From CAYVBE01 sp964448935 (lineage in GTDB: Bacteria; Planctomycetota; Brocadiia; SM23-32), in contig CAYVBE010000027.1 in the NCBI GenBank assembly GCA_964448935.1, forward strand, positions 1 through 31,205: a stretch of DNA of 31,205 nucleotides, given 5' to 3'. Every line of letters begins with the position of its first letter. Position 1 is the first letter of the stretch. The position numbers and the translations under genes were made by a program. The notes under the pieces were generated by a model that was given only the letters and a program-made list of their open reading frames with translations, made no database searches and was not told where the DNA came from. Shown here piece after piece: positions 1 to 7,797 of the stretch.

Positions 1-2315
1 CCCATCGCGCAGTCGTAGCACGCCAGGGCCGCGCGCACGAGCGGGCCCAGTTGCTCCGGCCGGCGTGTATTGCCCCAGCAGAAGTTGTCCAGGATGGCGG
101 TCGTCTCGATGTGTCCGCCGACGGCGGTAACGTTGCGCAGCGCCTCGTCTATGGCGGAGGCCGCGCTGTGGTAGGTGTCAATGTCGCCGTACTTCGGGTT
201 CAGCCCGCAGCCGACCACTGCGCCCTGGTGCGAGCCCAGCCGCGGCGTGATGACGCAGGCGTCCCCGGGGCCGTCGTTCTCGGCGCCCACCAGCGGCTTG
301 ATCACCGTCTGCCCCTGGACCTCGTGGTCGTACTGGCGCACGATCCACTCCTTGGAGCGCACGTTGGGCGCGGCCAGGATGCTGCGCAGCGTCTGCCCCC
401 AGTCCTCCGGGCCTTCCAGGGCCTTCCGGCAGTCTTCGGCGCGCGGGCCTCCCTCCCAGGAACTCCCCACCAGCGGGTCGGGGCGGACGGGCGGCTCCCA
501 GCGGGCGAACTCCGTGAACCGGGGCAGGCCGTTGTGGACGAAATCCATCTCCATGTCCGCCACCAGGTTCCCTTGGTAGCGCACCCGCAGCCGGCCGTCG
601 TCGGTAAAGCGGCCGATCACGGTGGCCTCTACGTTCTCGGCGGCGAACAGCTCCAGCAGCTCGTCCAGGTCCTCCGGCGGCACGGACAGCACCATCCGCT
701 CCTGGGCCTCCGAAATCCATATCTCGCTGTAGGAGAGCCCGCTGTATTTGAGCGGCACGTTCTGTATCTCGACCTCGACGCCGGTGTTCTCGCCCATCTC
801 GCCCACGGCGCAGCTCAGCCCGCCCGCGCCGCAGTCGGTGACGGCGGTGTAGAGATTGCGGTCGCGCGCCTGGATCAGGGTGTCCACCACTTTCTTTTCG
901 GTGATGGGGTTGCCGATCTGCACGGCGCCGCTGGAGACCTCTTCGCTCTCGCTGGTCAGTTCGATCGAGGAGAAGGTGGCTCCGTGAATGCCGTCCCGCC
1001 CGGTGCGGCCGCCCACGGCCACCACGTGGTCGCCGGGCCGGGGGGCTTTCCGGACGCGGTCGCGCGGGATCAGGCCGATGTTGCCGCAATAGACCAGCGG
1101 GTTGCCGGTGTAGCGTTCGTCGAAGTAGACGGCCCCGTTCGCGGTGGGGATGCCCATTCGGTTGCCGTAGTCCCGGACGCCGGCGACCACGCCCTTCATC
1201 ACGCGCAGCGGGTGCAGGGCGCCCGGCGGCACGTCGTCCTCGCTCATGTCGGGCGGGCCGAAGCAGAACACGTCCGTGTTCAGGACGGGTCGCGCGCCCA
1301 GGCCGGTGCCCAGTGGGTCGCGGATGACGCCGCCGATGCCGGTATTGGCGCCGCCGTAGGGCTCGATGGCGCTGGGGTGGTTGTGCGTCTCGACCTTGAA
1401 GCAGATGCCGTACTCATCGTCAAACCCGATGATGCCGGCGTTGTCCACGAAAACGCTGATGCACCAGGGCTTATCCAACTCGGCGGTGGCGCGCGCCACG
1501 GTCTCGGCCAGCAGGTTGTCTATCACCAGCCGGCCGTCCTCGTCCGTGTATTCCTCCCATCCGGCGGGGATCGGTCCCTCGTAGGTCACGTGCCCCTTCA
1601 GGGTCTTGTGCACGCAGTGCTCGCTCCACATCTGGGCCAGGATTTCCAGCTCCAGGTCCGTCGGCTCCCGGTCCAGGCCGCGGAAGCGCTCCCGGATGGT
1701 CTGCATCTCCTCGAGCGTCAGCGATAGCACGCCGTCGCGGCTGATGCGCATCAGCTCCTCCTCGTCGGCATCGCGCAGCGCCACGTGCACCGGGTCGAAC
1801 TCGTAGTCCAGTTCGCGCAGGGGATACGCCACCTCGGGCTCGTCTATGTGGACCTCCTCGATGGTGTCGTTGGCCAGGGTCTTCCAGGCGATCTGGTCCA
1901 GTTGCTCCGGGGACAGGTTGCCCTTCAGCAGGTACTTCTCGGCGGTCCGCACCGACTCGATGCTATCGGCCAGAGCCAGGTCCGCCGCGCCTTTCAGGGC
2001 GCTCTGCTCGACGGGGTCCATCACACCGGTTTTGCGCTTGACCTCGATGGTGTGGACCTCTCCGCCCTCGGCCCAGTCCCAGGTCTCCTGGTCCGGCCCG
2101 CAGATGCGGTACTGCTGCACGACGGGGTCGAGGAACAGGTCCTCGGCAAGCTTCCGGGCATCGTCGAGGCTCAGGTCGCCGTCCACCAGGAACACGTCTA
2201 TCGCGTGTACCTCCCGCACCGCCTCGATGCCCAGGTCGCGGATGTCGGCCAGGGCGCTCAGCCCGTCGGGGTCTTTGCAGTTCTCTTTGTGGATGACTTC
2301 GATTCGGTATTGCAT
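1..2315 (-). CDS. purL: Phosphoribosylformylglycinamidine synthase with fused PurS domains (PurSL type), 3' end outside window
   Basis: Cytosolic purine biosynthesis enzyme that makes FGAM from FGAR, ATP and ammonia from glutamine. The frame opens at ATG 2315 and stays open to base 1, giving about 771 residues; the C-terminal part lies beyond the edge. Residues 1-75 and 85-157 are two similar PurS-like units (YRIEV...DPVVQQYRI and HTIEV...NDTIEEVHI). The PurL body follows with the hallmark motifs SEHC, ETHNHPSAIEPYGGA and GGVIRDPLG, and near the window edge DNFCWGN, typical of the second AIRS-like half. It starts 10 bp after tyrA, and a GGAG sequence overlaps the tyrA stop codon, so the two are probably co-transcribed and coupled. 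No PurQ glutaminase domain is visible in the part seen; it may be a separate gene. Family assignment is firm; the PurS duplication is my reading of the translation. Confidence 0.95.
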   Translation of the reverse strand, partial: MQYRIEVIHKENCKDPDGLSALADIRDLGIEAVREVHAIDVFLVDGDLSLDDARKLAEDLFLDPVVQQYRICGPDQETWDWAEGGEVHTIEVKRKTGVMDPVEQSALKGAADLALADSIESVRTAEKYLLKGNLSPEQLDQIAWKTLANDTIEEVHIDEPEVAYPLRELDYEFDPVHVALRDADEEELMRISRDGVLSLTLEEMQTIRERFRGLDREPTDLELEILAQMWSEHCVHKTLKGHVTYEGPIPAGWEEYTDEDGRLVIDNLLAETVARATAELDKPWCISVFVDNAGIIGFDDEYGICFKVETHNHPSAIEPYGGANTGIGGVIRDPLGTGLGARPVLNTDVFCFGPPDMSEDDVPPGALHPLRVMKGVVAGVRDYGNRMGIPTANGAVYFDERYTGNPLVYCGNIGLIPRDRVRKAPRPGDHVVAVGGRTGRDGIHGATFSSIELTSESEEVSSGAVQIGNPITEKKVVDTLIQARDRNLYTAVTDCGAGGLSCAVGEMGENTGVEVEIQNVPLKYSGLSYSEIWISEAQERMVLSVPPEDLDELLELFAAENVEATVIGRFTDDGRLRVRYQGNLVADMEMDFVHNGLPRFTEFARWEPPVRPDPLVGSSWEGGPRAEDCRKALEGPEDWGQTLRSILAAPNVRSKEWIVRQYDHEVQGQTVIKPLVGAENDGPGDACVITPRLGSHQGAVVGCGLNPKYGDIDTYHSAASAIDEALRNVTAVGGHIETTAILDNFCWGNTRRPEQLGPLVRAALACYDCAM

Positions 2316-2325
2316 TTTGCCAGGG

Positions 2326-3195
2326 TCACTCCGGCAGTAGGTCTGGGGCCTCGGCGATGGTGCGGTCCCTTTTCCCCTTCGCCTCTTCCAGCAGACGGCG
2401 CAAGGGCTGCAGGTCGCCGGATTGGACGGCGTCGGCTGCGTCCTTCAGAAGGCCGATGTAATCGGTCAGCGCGCGGTATATCTGGTCCCGGTTGGTCCGG
2501 CAGATGTCCACCCAGAGGCGCGGGTCGCCGCTGGCGACGCGCGTGGTGTCCCGCAGGCCTCCCCCGGACAGCCGGGCCTCGCCTTCCTCGATCACCTGCA
2601 TCAGGGCCGCCGCCGCCAGGTGCGGCAGGTGGCTTATGCGCGCCACCAGACGGTCGTGGGGCTCCGGTTCCATGCGGATCACGTTTGCCCCCAGGGCTTC
2701 CCACATGTCGGTGACCTGCTGCCGGGCGGGCGTCGGCGGCTCATCCGGCGCGGTCACGATGCAGACGGCGCCCTCGAACAGGTCGGCCTGCGCGGCGCGG
2801 GGGCCGCGCTGCTCGCTGCCGGCCATGGGGTGGGCGGGCACGAAATGGACGTCGGGTCGCTCGCGGAGCGCATGGCGGACCGTCTGGATGACCTGAACCT
2901 TGGTGCTGGCCACATCGGTCACCACCGCGCCGGAGCGCATCGCGGGCGCGGCGGCGGTCGTCACGGGCTCGAAGGCGCGTATCGGCGTGGCCAGAACTAC
3001 CAGGTCAGCCCCCGCCACGCCTTCCTCAACGTCGAGCGTGGCCTCGTCAACCGCGCCCACCTCCAGGGCGGCCTGGATGGAGACGCTGCGCCGTCCGATG
3101 CCCACCACCGTGCCGGCAAGGCTCCGGCGGCGAAGCGCCATGCCCATGGACCCTCCGACCAGTCCCGGCCCGATAATGGCCACACGGTCAAACAT
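2326..3195 (-). CDS. tyrA: Prephenate dehydrogenase
   Basis: NAD(P)-dependent oxidative decarboxylation of prephenate to 4-hydroxyphenylpyruvate in tyrosine biosynthesis (an arogenate-specific variant cannot be excluded). The 289-residue protein begins MFDRVAIIGPGLVGGSMG, a Rossmann GxGxxG loop. PAHPMAGSEQ carries the catalytic-region His, and RISHLPHLAAAALM is the conserved helical-domain motif. The start was set at ATG 3195 because the Rossmann strand begins there and an AAAGG sequence lies just upstream; in-frame codons continue to 3276, but that stretch holds a promoter and does not look like protein. No ACT domain or fused chorismate mutase is present. The gene lies between pheT (111 bp upstream) and purL (10 bp downstream), linking Phe/Tyr functions with purine synthesis. 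Confidence 0.93.
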   Translation of the reverse strand: MFDRVAIIGPGLVGGSMGMALRRRSLAGTVVGIGRRSVSIQAALEVGAVDEATLDVEEGVAGADLVVLATPIRAFEPVTTAAAPAMRSGAVVTDVASTKVQVIQTVRHALRERPDVHFVPAHPMAGSEQRGPRAAQADLFEGAVCIVTAPDEPPTPARQQVTDMWEALGANVIRMEPEPHDRLVARISHLPHLAAAALMQVIEEGEARLSGGGLRDTTRVASGDPRLWVDICRTNRDQIYRALTDYIGLLKDAADAVQSGDLQPLRRLLEEAKGKRDRTIAEAPDLLPE

Positions 3196-3247
3196 CGCAC
3201 CTTTTCCGAAAAAGGGGTAGGAACCGGCCCGTCCAAACGGCGGGGTC

Positions 3248-3276
3248 ATGGTAGTGCGCCGCTCGGATTTTGTCAA
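3248..3276 (-). promoter_or_regulatory. Predicted sigma-70 promoter for tyrA-purL
   Basis: On the minus strand, TTGACA (3271-3276) is followed after exactly 17 nt by TACCAT (3248-3253), about 50 bp upstream of the tyrA ATG. The -35 is a perfect consensus and the -10 matches at 4 of 6 positions. The same TACCAT -10 appears upstream of infC. Confidence 0.6.
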
Positions 3277-3306
3277 CGGCGTGTTCCGCGCGACGAGGCG
3301 TGGCGC

Positions 3307-5328
3307 TCAGCGCAGCTCCGCGTCCAGTTCGCTTTCCAGAGCGGCCAGGATGGCGCTTCGACCTTCCTCGGCTTCCCCGGAGGTAATGGTGCGGTCTTCC
3401 CGGCGGAAGGTCAGCGAGAAAGCGACGCTCTTGCGGCCGGACGGGATGCCCTGGCCCCGGTAGACGTCGAACATCTCGATGCTCACCAGCGTGTCGGGCG
3501 CGCTCCCGCGCACCGTGCGCTCGATGTCGGCCCACAGCACCTCTTCGGGCACCACTATGGCGAGGTCCCGCTGCGTCTGAGGGAAGGACGGAATGGGTTC
3601 GTAGGACCGGTCCAGCCGGCTGCGCTCCAGCAGGAAGGCCAGGTCCACCTCCATCAGCGCGGGGCGGTCGGGCAGGTCCATCTCCTCGGCAAAGCGCGCG
3701 TCCAGGACCCCGGCGCAGCCGAGCAGCTCTCCGTCCATGTGCAGGGCCAGGCCCTCGTGCGGCGCGAACGGGCCTATCTCCTCCGGTTTCTCCCGGACGG
3801 TCGGCTCCACGCCGAGTTCCTGCAGCAGGTTGGCCAGCACGCCCTTCAGCACCCGCAGCCCGTCCGAACGGTCGGTCAGGAGGGTGAGAACCAGCTTTTC
3901 GTCGGGCTGCTCGTCCGGCGCCGTCGGGATGAAGATGCGGCCGATCTCGAAGACATCCACCTGCCTGGTGCCGTGGGCGGCGTTGAAGCGCTTGACCCCC
4001 ACCAGGTTGGCCATGTTGGTCACGCGCAGGTGGGTGCGGTCCACCGTCACGGGGTTGCGCAGGGCCACGGGTCCGTCTTCGGTCCAGGGCTGGGCCGTCT
4101 GCAGCTCGGTGGGCTCAACCAGGGAGTAGGTCATCAGCTCGTGGAAGCCCTGGCCCGCCACCAGCCGCCGGGTCCGGCGCTCCGCCATCTCTTCGATCGA
4201 GGGCACGGTTGCCCGGATGCTCATGTCCGTGGTCTCGGATATCTTGTCGTATCCGTGGATGCGGGCCACTTCCTCGATCAGGTCCACCTCGCGCTCCAGG
4301 TCACCGCGCCAGCTCGGCACGCGCACGGTGACGGTGGCCTCGTCTTCCTGGACCACGTCCAGCTCCAGACCCCGGAAGATGGCCTTCACTTCATCCCGCG
4401 GAACCTCCATGCCCAGCAGAAGGGCCAGTCGCTCGTAACGCAGGCTGACCTCAGGGGTTGCGGTGGTGTCCGCCCGGATATCGAACGAGCCCTCCAGCAG
4501 CGCGCCGCCGGCCAGCTTCACCATCATGGCGCATGCGCGCCGCGAGGCCCAGTCCGTGATCTCCGGGTCCACGCCGCGCTCGAACCGGTAGGACGATTCG
4601 CTGGAGAGCGCGTGCCGTCGGGAGGTCCGCCGGATGCTGGTAGGCGCGAACCGGGCCGCTTCCAGCAGGATGTCGGTGGTGTGCTCGTTGATCTCGGACT
4701 CCAGCCCACCCATCACGCCGGCCAGCGCGACCGGCCGCACCGGGTCTGCGATGACGCACTCATCGCCGGCCAGCTCCACCTCCGTGCCGTCAATCGTGGT
4801 GATCGTCTCGCCGGCCGTGGCGCGCCGGACGATGATGTGGCTGTCCCGCACCAGGCCCAGGTCGAAGGCGTGCAGCGGCTGGCCTGTCTCCAGCATCACG
4901 TAGTTGGTGATGTCAACGACATTGTTGATGGGCCGGATGCCGCAGACCGTGAGCCGCTCCTGCAGCCAGCCGGGCGACGGACCGACCTTAGCCCCCCGGA
5001 TGACCCGGGCGGTGTAGTGGGGGCAGAGTTCGGCGTCTTCGACCTCGACACGGCACGCGTCGGCCACGTCCGTGCCGGACTGCTCATGGGCCTGGATCTC
5101 CGGGCGCCGGAGGGTGCCGCCGGTTATCGCGGCGATCTCCCGCGCTACGCCCAGGTGGCAGAGGCAGTCGGGGCGGTTGCTCTTGACCTCGGCGTCCAGC
5201 ATCCAGTCGTCGCCACGCGGCTCGTAGCTCTCGATGCCCAGACCGCTGTGGCTCAGACTCGCGGCCAGCTCGTGCGCCCTCAGGTCACACTCGCAGTAAT
5301 CTTTCAGCCAGTCGTAGCTTACCTTCAT
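3307..5328 (-). CDS. pheT: Phenylalanine--tRNA ligase beta subunit, short form without tRNA-binding domain
   Basis: Beta subunit of the cytosolic heterotetrameric PheRS, which charges tRNA-Phe and edits Tyr-tRNA-Phe. It has 673 residues against about 790 in the usual bacterial form. After the N-terminal MKVSYDWLKDYCE segment the sequence passes from LSHSGLGIES straight to DAEVKSNRPDCLCHLGVAREIAAITG, so the EMAP/OB-type tRNA-binding insertion normally found in between is absent. The B3/B4 editing region, B5 (including RVPSWRGDLEREVDLIEEVARIHGY, quoted in part: SWRGDLEREVDLIEE), the catalytic-like core and a C-terminal FDX-ACB domain (QTQRDLAIVVPEE...SLTFRREDRTIT) are all present. It starts 20 bp after pheS, as in the usual pheST operon. 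Short PheT forms of this kind are, to my knowledge, seen in planctomycete-like lineages. Confidence 0.95.
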   Translation of the reverse strand: MKVSYDWLKDYCECDLRAHELAASLSHSGLGIESYEPRGDDWMLDAEVKSNRPDCLCHLGVAREIAAITGGTLRRPEIQAHEQSGTDVADACRVEVEDAELCPHYTARVIRGAKVGPSPGWLQERLTVCGIRPINNVVDITNYVMLETGQPLHAFDLGLVRDSHIIVRRATAGETITTIDGTEVELAGDECVIADPVRPVALAGVMGGLESEINEHTTDILLEAARFAPTSIRRTSRRHALSSESSYRFERGVDPEITDWASRRACAMMVKLAGGALLEGSFDIRADTTATPEVSLRYERLALLLGMEVPRDEVKAIFRGLELDVVQEDEATVTVRVPSWRGDLEREVDLIEEVARIHGYDKISETTDMSIRATVPSIEEMAERRTRRLVAGQGFHELMTYSLVEPTELQTAQPWTEDGPVALRNPVTVDRTHLRVTNMANLVGVKRFNAAHGTRQVDVFEIGRIFIPTAPDEQPDEKLVLTLLTDRSDGLRVLKGVLANLLQELGVEPTVREKPEEIGPFAPHEGLALHMDGELLGCAGVLDARFAEEMDLPDRPALMEVDLAFLLERSRLDRSYEPIPSFPQTQRDLAIVVPEEVLWADIERTVRGSAPDTLVSIEMFDVYRGQGIPSGRKSVAFSLTFRREDRTITSGEAEEGRSAILAALESELDAELR

Positions 5329-5348
5329 GGCTCTTCACGTGTGGAAGG

Positions 5349-6356
5349 TCAGAACTGGGCCAGGAAGCGCACGTCGCCCTGGAAAAACAGCCGCCCGTCC
5401 GGCACCTGGTGCTTCAGCATTGCGATGCGGTCTATGCCCATGCCGAAGGCGAAACCTGTGTAGCGCTCGGCGTCGTAGCCCACCGCCTCGAACACGTTGG
5501 GGTCCACCATGCCGCAGCCCAGCAGCTCCAGCCATCCGGAATAGCCGCAGGTGCGGCAACCGTCCCCCTGGCAGATGAAGCAGGAGCAGTGGACCTGCGC
5601 GCTGGGTTCGGTAAAGGGGAAGAAGTCGGGCTCGAACCGCACGTCCACGTCGGCCCGGAAGAACCGGCGCAGGAACATGTGCAGCACGGCCTTCAGATCG
5701 CCGAAGTTGACCCCCTCGTCCACCATGAGCCCTTCAAGCTGGTGGAACATGGAGAAGTGGCGCGCGTCCTCGGTGTCCCGCCGGAAGCAGCGGCCGGGCA
5801 CCACGATCCGCAGCGGCGGCTCTCGGTCCTCCATCACGCGTATCTGGCCGGGCGAGGTGTGGGGGCGCAGCAGGAGGCTGTCGGTTACGTAGAACGTGTC
5901 CCAGTCGTCCCGGGCGGGGTGCTCGGGCGGGATGTTCAGCGCCTCGAAGTTGTACCAGTCCGTTTCCACCTCGGGGCCGCTGACCGCCTCGAAGCCCATG
6001 GTCCGGAAGATGTCCAGCATCTCCTCCAGCGTGCGGGACACGGGGTGGATATGCCCGTGCGGCGGGCGAAGCGGCGGAAGGGTGGGGTCCGGACGGGGAC
6101 CGGTGGTCTCCTCACTGGCGACCCGCTCGGATGCTTCCTCGACCAGCCGCGTGAGCCGGTTCTTCAGCTCGTTGGCAGCGCGCCCGGCGTCCGGACGCTC
6201 CTCGGGCGGCAGGTCGGGGATTTCCTTAAAAAGCTGCGTCACCTTGCCCTTGCGGCCCAGGTAGCGGACGCTTACCTCGTCCACCTCCTCGGGCGTGTGC
6301 GCCCCGTCGAGCGCGGCGCGGGCTTCCTCCAGCATGGCCTGGTGTTTCTCGCTCAC
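5349..6356 (-). CDS. pheS: Phenylalanine--tRNA ligase alpha subunit
   Basis: Catalytic class II subunit of PheRS. A GTG at 6356 with GGGGA 9 nt upstream gives 335 residues and aligns the N-terminus (37 residues to the YLGRKG motif) with the B. subtilis protein. An in-frame ATG at 6398 would overlap rplT by 20 bp and is less likely. Seen: an N-terminal coiled-coil arm, YLGRKGKVTQLFKEI, the motif 2 region (RCFRRDTEDARHFSMFHQLEG), a Cys cluster CSCFICQGDGCRTCGYSGW common in this family, and motif 3 (GFAFGMGIDRIAMLKH). It lies 22 bp downstream of rplT and 20 bp upstream of pheT, in the widespread infC-rpmI-rplT-pheST order. Confidence 0.95.
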   Translation of the reverse strand: MSEKHQAMLEEARAALDGAHTPEEVDEVSVRYLGRKGKVTQLFKEIPDLPPEERPDAGRAANELKNRLTRLVEEASERVASEETTGPRPDPTLPPLRPPHGHIHPVSRTLEEMLDIFRTMGFEAVSGPEVETDWYNFEALNIPPEHPARDDWDTFYVTDSLLLRPHTSPGQIRVMEDREPPLRIVVPGRCFRRDTEDARHFSMFHQLEGLMVDEGVNFGDLKAVLHMFLRRFFRADVDVRFEPDFFPFTEPSAQVHCSCFICQGDGCRTCGYSGWLELLGCGMVDPNVFEAVGYDAERYTGFAFGMGIDRIAMLKHQVPDGRLFFQGDVRFLAQF

Positions 6357-6378
6357 CGTTGCCGGTCCCCAGGCTGGG

Positions 6379-6729
6379 TCAGATGGATTCCCTGGCAAGC
6401 TCGGCCAGTTGGTCGAAGGCCTCCGCGTCCGTCAGGGCCAGGTTGGCCAGCATCTTGCGGTTCAGCTTGACGTCGGCCTTCTTCAGGCCGCCCATGAGCT
6501 TGCTGTAGGAGGTGCCGCGCATACGTGCGGCGGCATTGATGCGGGTGATCCACAGCCTGCGGAAGTTGCGCTTTTTCTCGCGCCGGTGCACGCGGGAATA
6601 CCACAGGGCCCGGCGCACCGTCTCCTTGGCGGACCTGTACAGTTTGCTGCGGGCGCCGCGGTAGCCTTTGGCCTGCTTCAGCAGCCGCTTGACGCGTCGT
6701 TTGCGGACGTATCCTCGTTTGGTCCTCAT
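6379..6729 (-). CDS. rplT: 50S ribosomal protein L20
   Basis: A 116-residue large-subunit protein that binds 23S rRNA early in assembly. The basic N-terminus (MRTKRGYVRKRRVKRLLKQA), the central SRVHRREKKRNFRRLWITRI block and the globular C-terminal part (SYSKLMGGLKKADVKLNRKML) are all typical, and the length is normal. It follows rpmI by 100 bp. That spacer contains a small hairpin (stem 6763-6767 with 6777-6781), and no strong Shine-Dalgarno precedes the ATG. L20 represses its own operon in several bacteria, so a translational control site here is conceivable but not shown. Confidence 0.97.
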   Translation of the reverse strand: MRTKRGYVRKRRVKRLLKQAKGYRGARSKLYRSAKETVRRALWYSRVHRREKKRNFRRLWITRINAAARMRGTSYSKLMGGLKKADVKLNRKMLANLALTDAEAFDQLAELARESI

Positions 6730-6829
6730 CGGTTCTGTCGCTCGCGTTGTCTAAATCAGTTTGCCGGACCGTCTCGCCGGCGGGGTGGGTGGGCTATCCG
6801 AAACCGCTGGGCCGGGCGCCTGCGGGGGC

Positions 6830-7024
6830 TCAGAGGCCGCCGTATTGCTTGCGCCAGGACCTCACGGTGCTCGGGTCAACCTCCTTCCATTGGCGCAGGG
6901 CGCGCTTACGCTTCGCGCGCTTGTTGGACAGCAGATGGTTGCTGCCGCGTTTCCGGCGCATCACCTTGCCGCGGCCGGTTTTCTTCAGTCTCTTCTTCAG
7001 GCCTTTGTGGGTTTTCTCAGACAT
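6830..7024 (-). CDS. rpmI: 50S ribosomal protein L35
   Basis: A small basic 64-residue ribosomal protein of the large subunit. MSEKTHKGLKKRLKKTGRGKV and RRKRGSNHLLSNKRAKRKR match the family core (K-S/T-HKG...KRFK.T..GK, and a HL...K..KRKR.LR block). The length is normal. It lies 74 bp after infC and 100 bp before rplT, in the standard translation operon. Confidence 0.95.
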   Translation of the reverse strand: MSEKTHKGLKKRLKKTGRGKVMRRKRGSNHLLSNKRAKRKRALRQWKEVDPSTVRSWRKQYGGL

Positions 7025-7098
7025 GGTGCAATCGTACTCCGGTTTGCTGAGTAGTGGGGTACGGGCAGTTCCTGGACTCGCCGCACCGGCAACGCCGG

Positions 7099-7599
7099 TT
7101 ACTTGGGCTTCAGCAGCATCTGCACCCGACCGGCTCCGACACGGATAGGCCCTTTCTCGATCACGCCGATATCCATGAAGCGCTCGGCGAACTCCCGCAT
7201 GGTCTCCAGCGCCCGGTCGCCGTGGGCTTTTTCGCGGCGGCGCAGAAGCATGGTGATCATCACCTTGTGGTGCTCTCCGAGGAATTCCCGCACCTGCTCG
7301 GCTTTGAAGGCCAGATCGTGCTCCTGGCTGTTGAGCCCGATACGGATTTCCTTAAGCTTGGCCTTGTGGTGCTTCTGGCCCTGCAACTTCTTCTTGCGGC
7401 GGTATTTGAACTTCCCGTAGTCGAGCAGCTTGCACACCGGCGGTTCGGCCTCAGGCGCCACCTCGACCAGGTCCAGCTCGCGTTCCTGAGCTTCCTTCAG
7501 TGCGTCGTCGCGGGAAATGATGCCCAGTTGATCGCCATCGGGTGCAATCAGGCGGACCGTATCCGCCCGAATGCGTTCGTTAACGCGATAGTCCGAAAT
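7099..7599 (-). CDS. infC: Translation initiation factor IF-3, predicted ATT start
   Basis: IF-3 binds the 30S subunit, keeps subunits apart and checks start-codon pairing. The open frame encodes 166 residues beginning ISDYRVNERIRADTVRLIAPDG, where N-terminal domain homology starts. It continues through LDLVEVAPEAEPPVCKLLDYGKFKY and the C-terminal domain (KEIRIGLNSQEHDLAFKAEQVREFL, quoted in part: EIRIGLNSQEHDLA). No in-frame ATG, GTG or TTG exists at the right place. The first usable codon is ATT (7597-7599), preceded by GGAGG with a 6-nt gap. An AUU start in infC is the known basis of IF-3 self-control in E. coli. An internal GTG at 7461 would give only 120 residues and lose the N-terminal domain. 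Confidence 0.93.
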   Translation of the reverse strand: MSDYRVNERIRADTVRLIAPDGDQLGIISRDDALKEAQERELDLVEVAPEAEPPVCKLLDYGKFKYRRKKKLQGQKHHKAKLKEIRIGLNSQEHDLAFKAEQVREFLGEHHKVMITMLLRRREKAHGDRALETMREFAERFMDIGVIEKGPIRVGAGRVQMLLKPK

Positions 7600-7632
7600 G
7601 ACCGTCCTCCCTGGAAACTGGATGTAAACTCG

Positions 7633-7680
7633 GGGGTGTTCGGCTGCGGAAAACCCCTTTCAGCAGGCACACGACACCCC
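7633..7680 (-). promoter_or_regulatory. Structured 5' leader of infC (predicted hairpin)
   Basis: Between the predicted promoter and the infC start, GGGGTGT (transcript sense, 7680-7674) can pair with ACACCCC (7639-7633). An inner stem CTGC/GCAG (7666-7663 with 7647-7644) encloses a 15-nt loop. Placement in the leader of a translation operon suggests a control element such as an r-protein or IF-3 feedback site or an attenuator. No named riboswitch or leader family is recognised. Confidence 0.4.
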
Positions 7681-7700
7681 TTATCATCGGCTGAGACACG

Positions 7701-7729
7701 ATGGTAAGACAAAACGCGCACGAAATCAA
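7701..7729 (-). promoter_or_regulatory. Predicted sigma-70 promoter for the infC operon
   Basis: On the minus strand, TTGATT (7724-7729) and TACCAT (7701-7706) are separated by 17 nt, about 100 bp upstream of the infC ATT codon. This leaves a leader of roughly 95 nt that includes the hairpin at 7633-7680. Confidence 0.5.
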
Positions 7730-7797
7730 GCAAAGGAGCGAGCCACAGCGGGAAGAAGCTACGGACACCGACGAACACGGACGGGCGGTGCTGCCGA

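Noticed and set aside
51..1727. Plus-strand open frame opposite purL
   Set aside because: purL motifs are continuous on the minus strand through the window edge; the plus frame shows none.
2422..5463. Plus-strand open frame of about 1,000 codons antisense to tyrA, pheT and the pheS end
   Set aside because: It mirrors clearly conserved genes, has no recognisable motifs and is the usual result of high GC at third positions.
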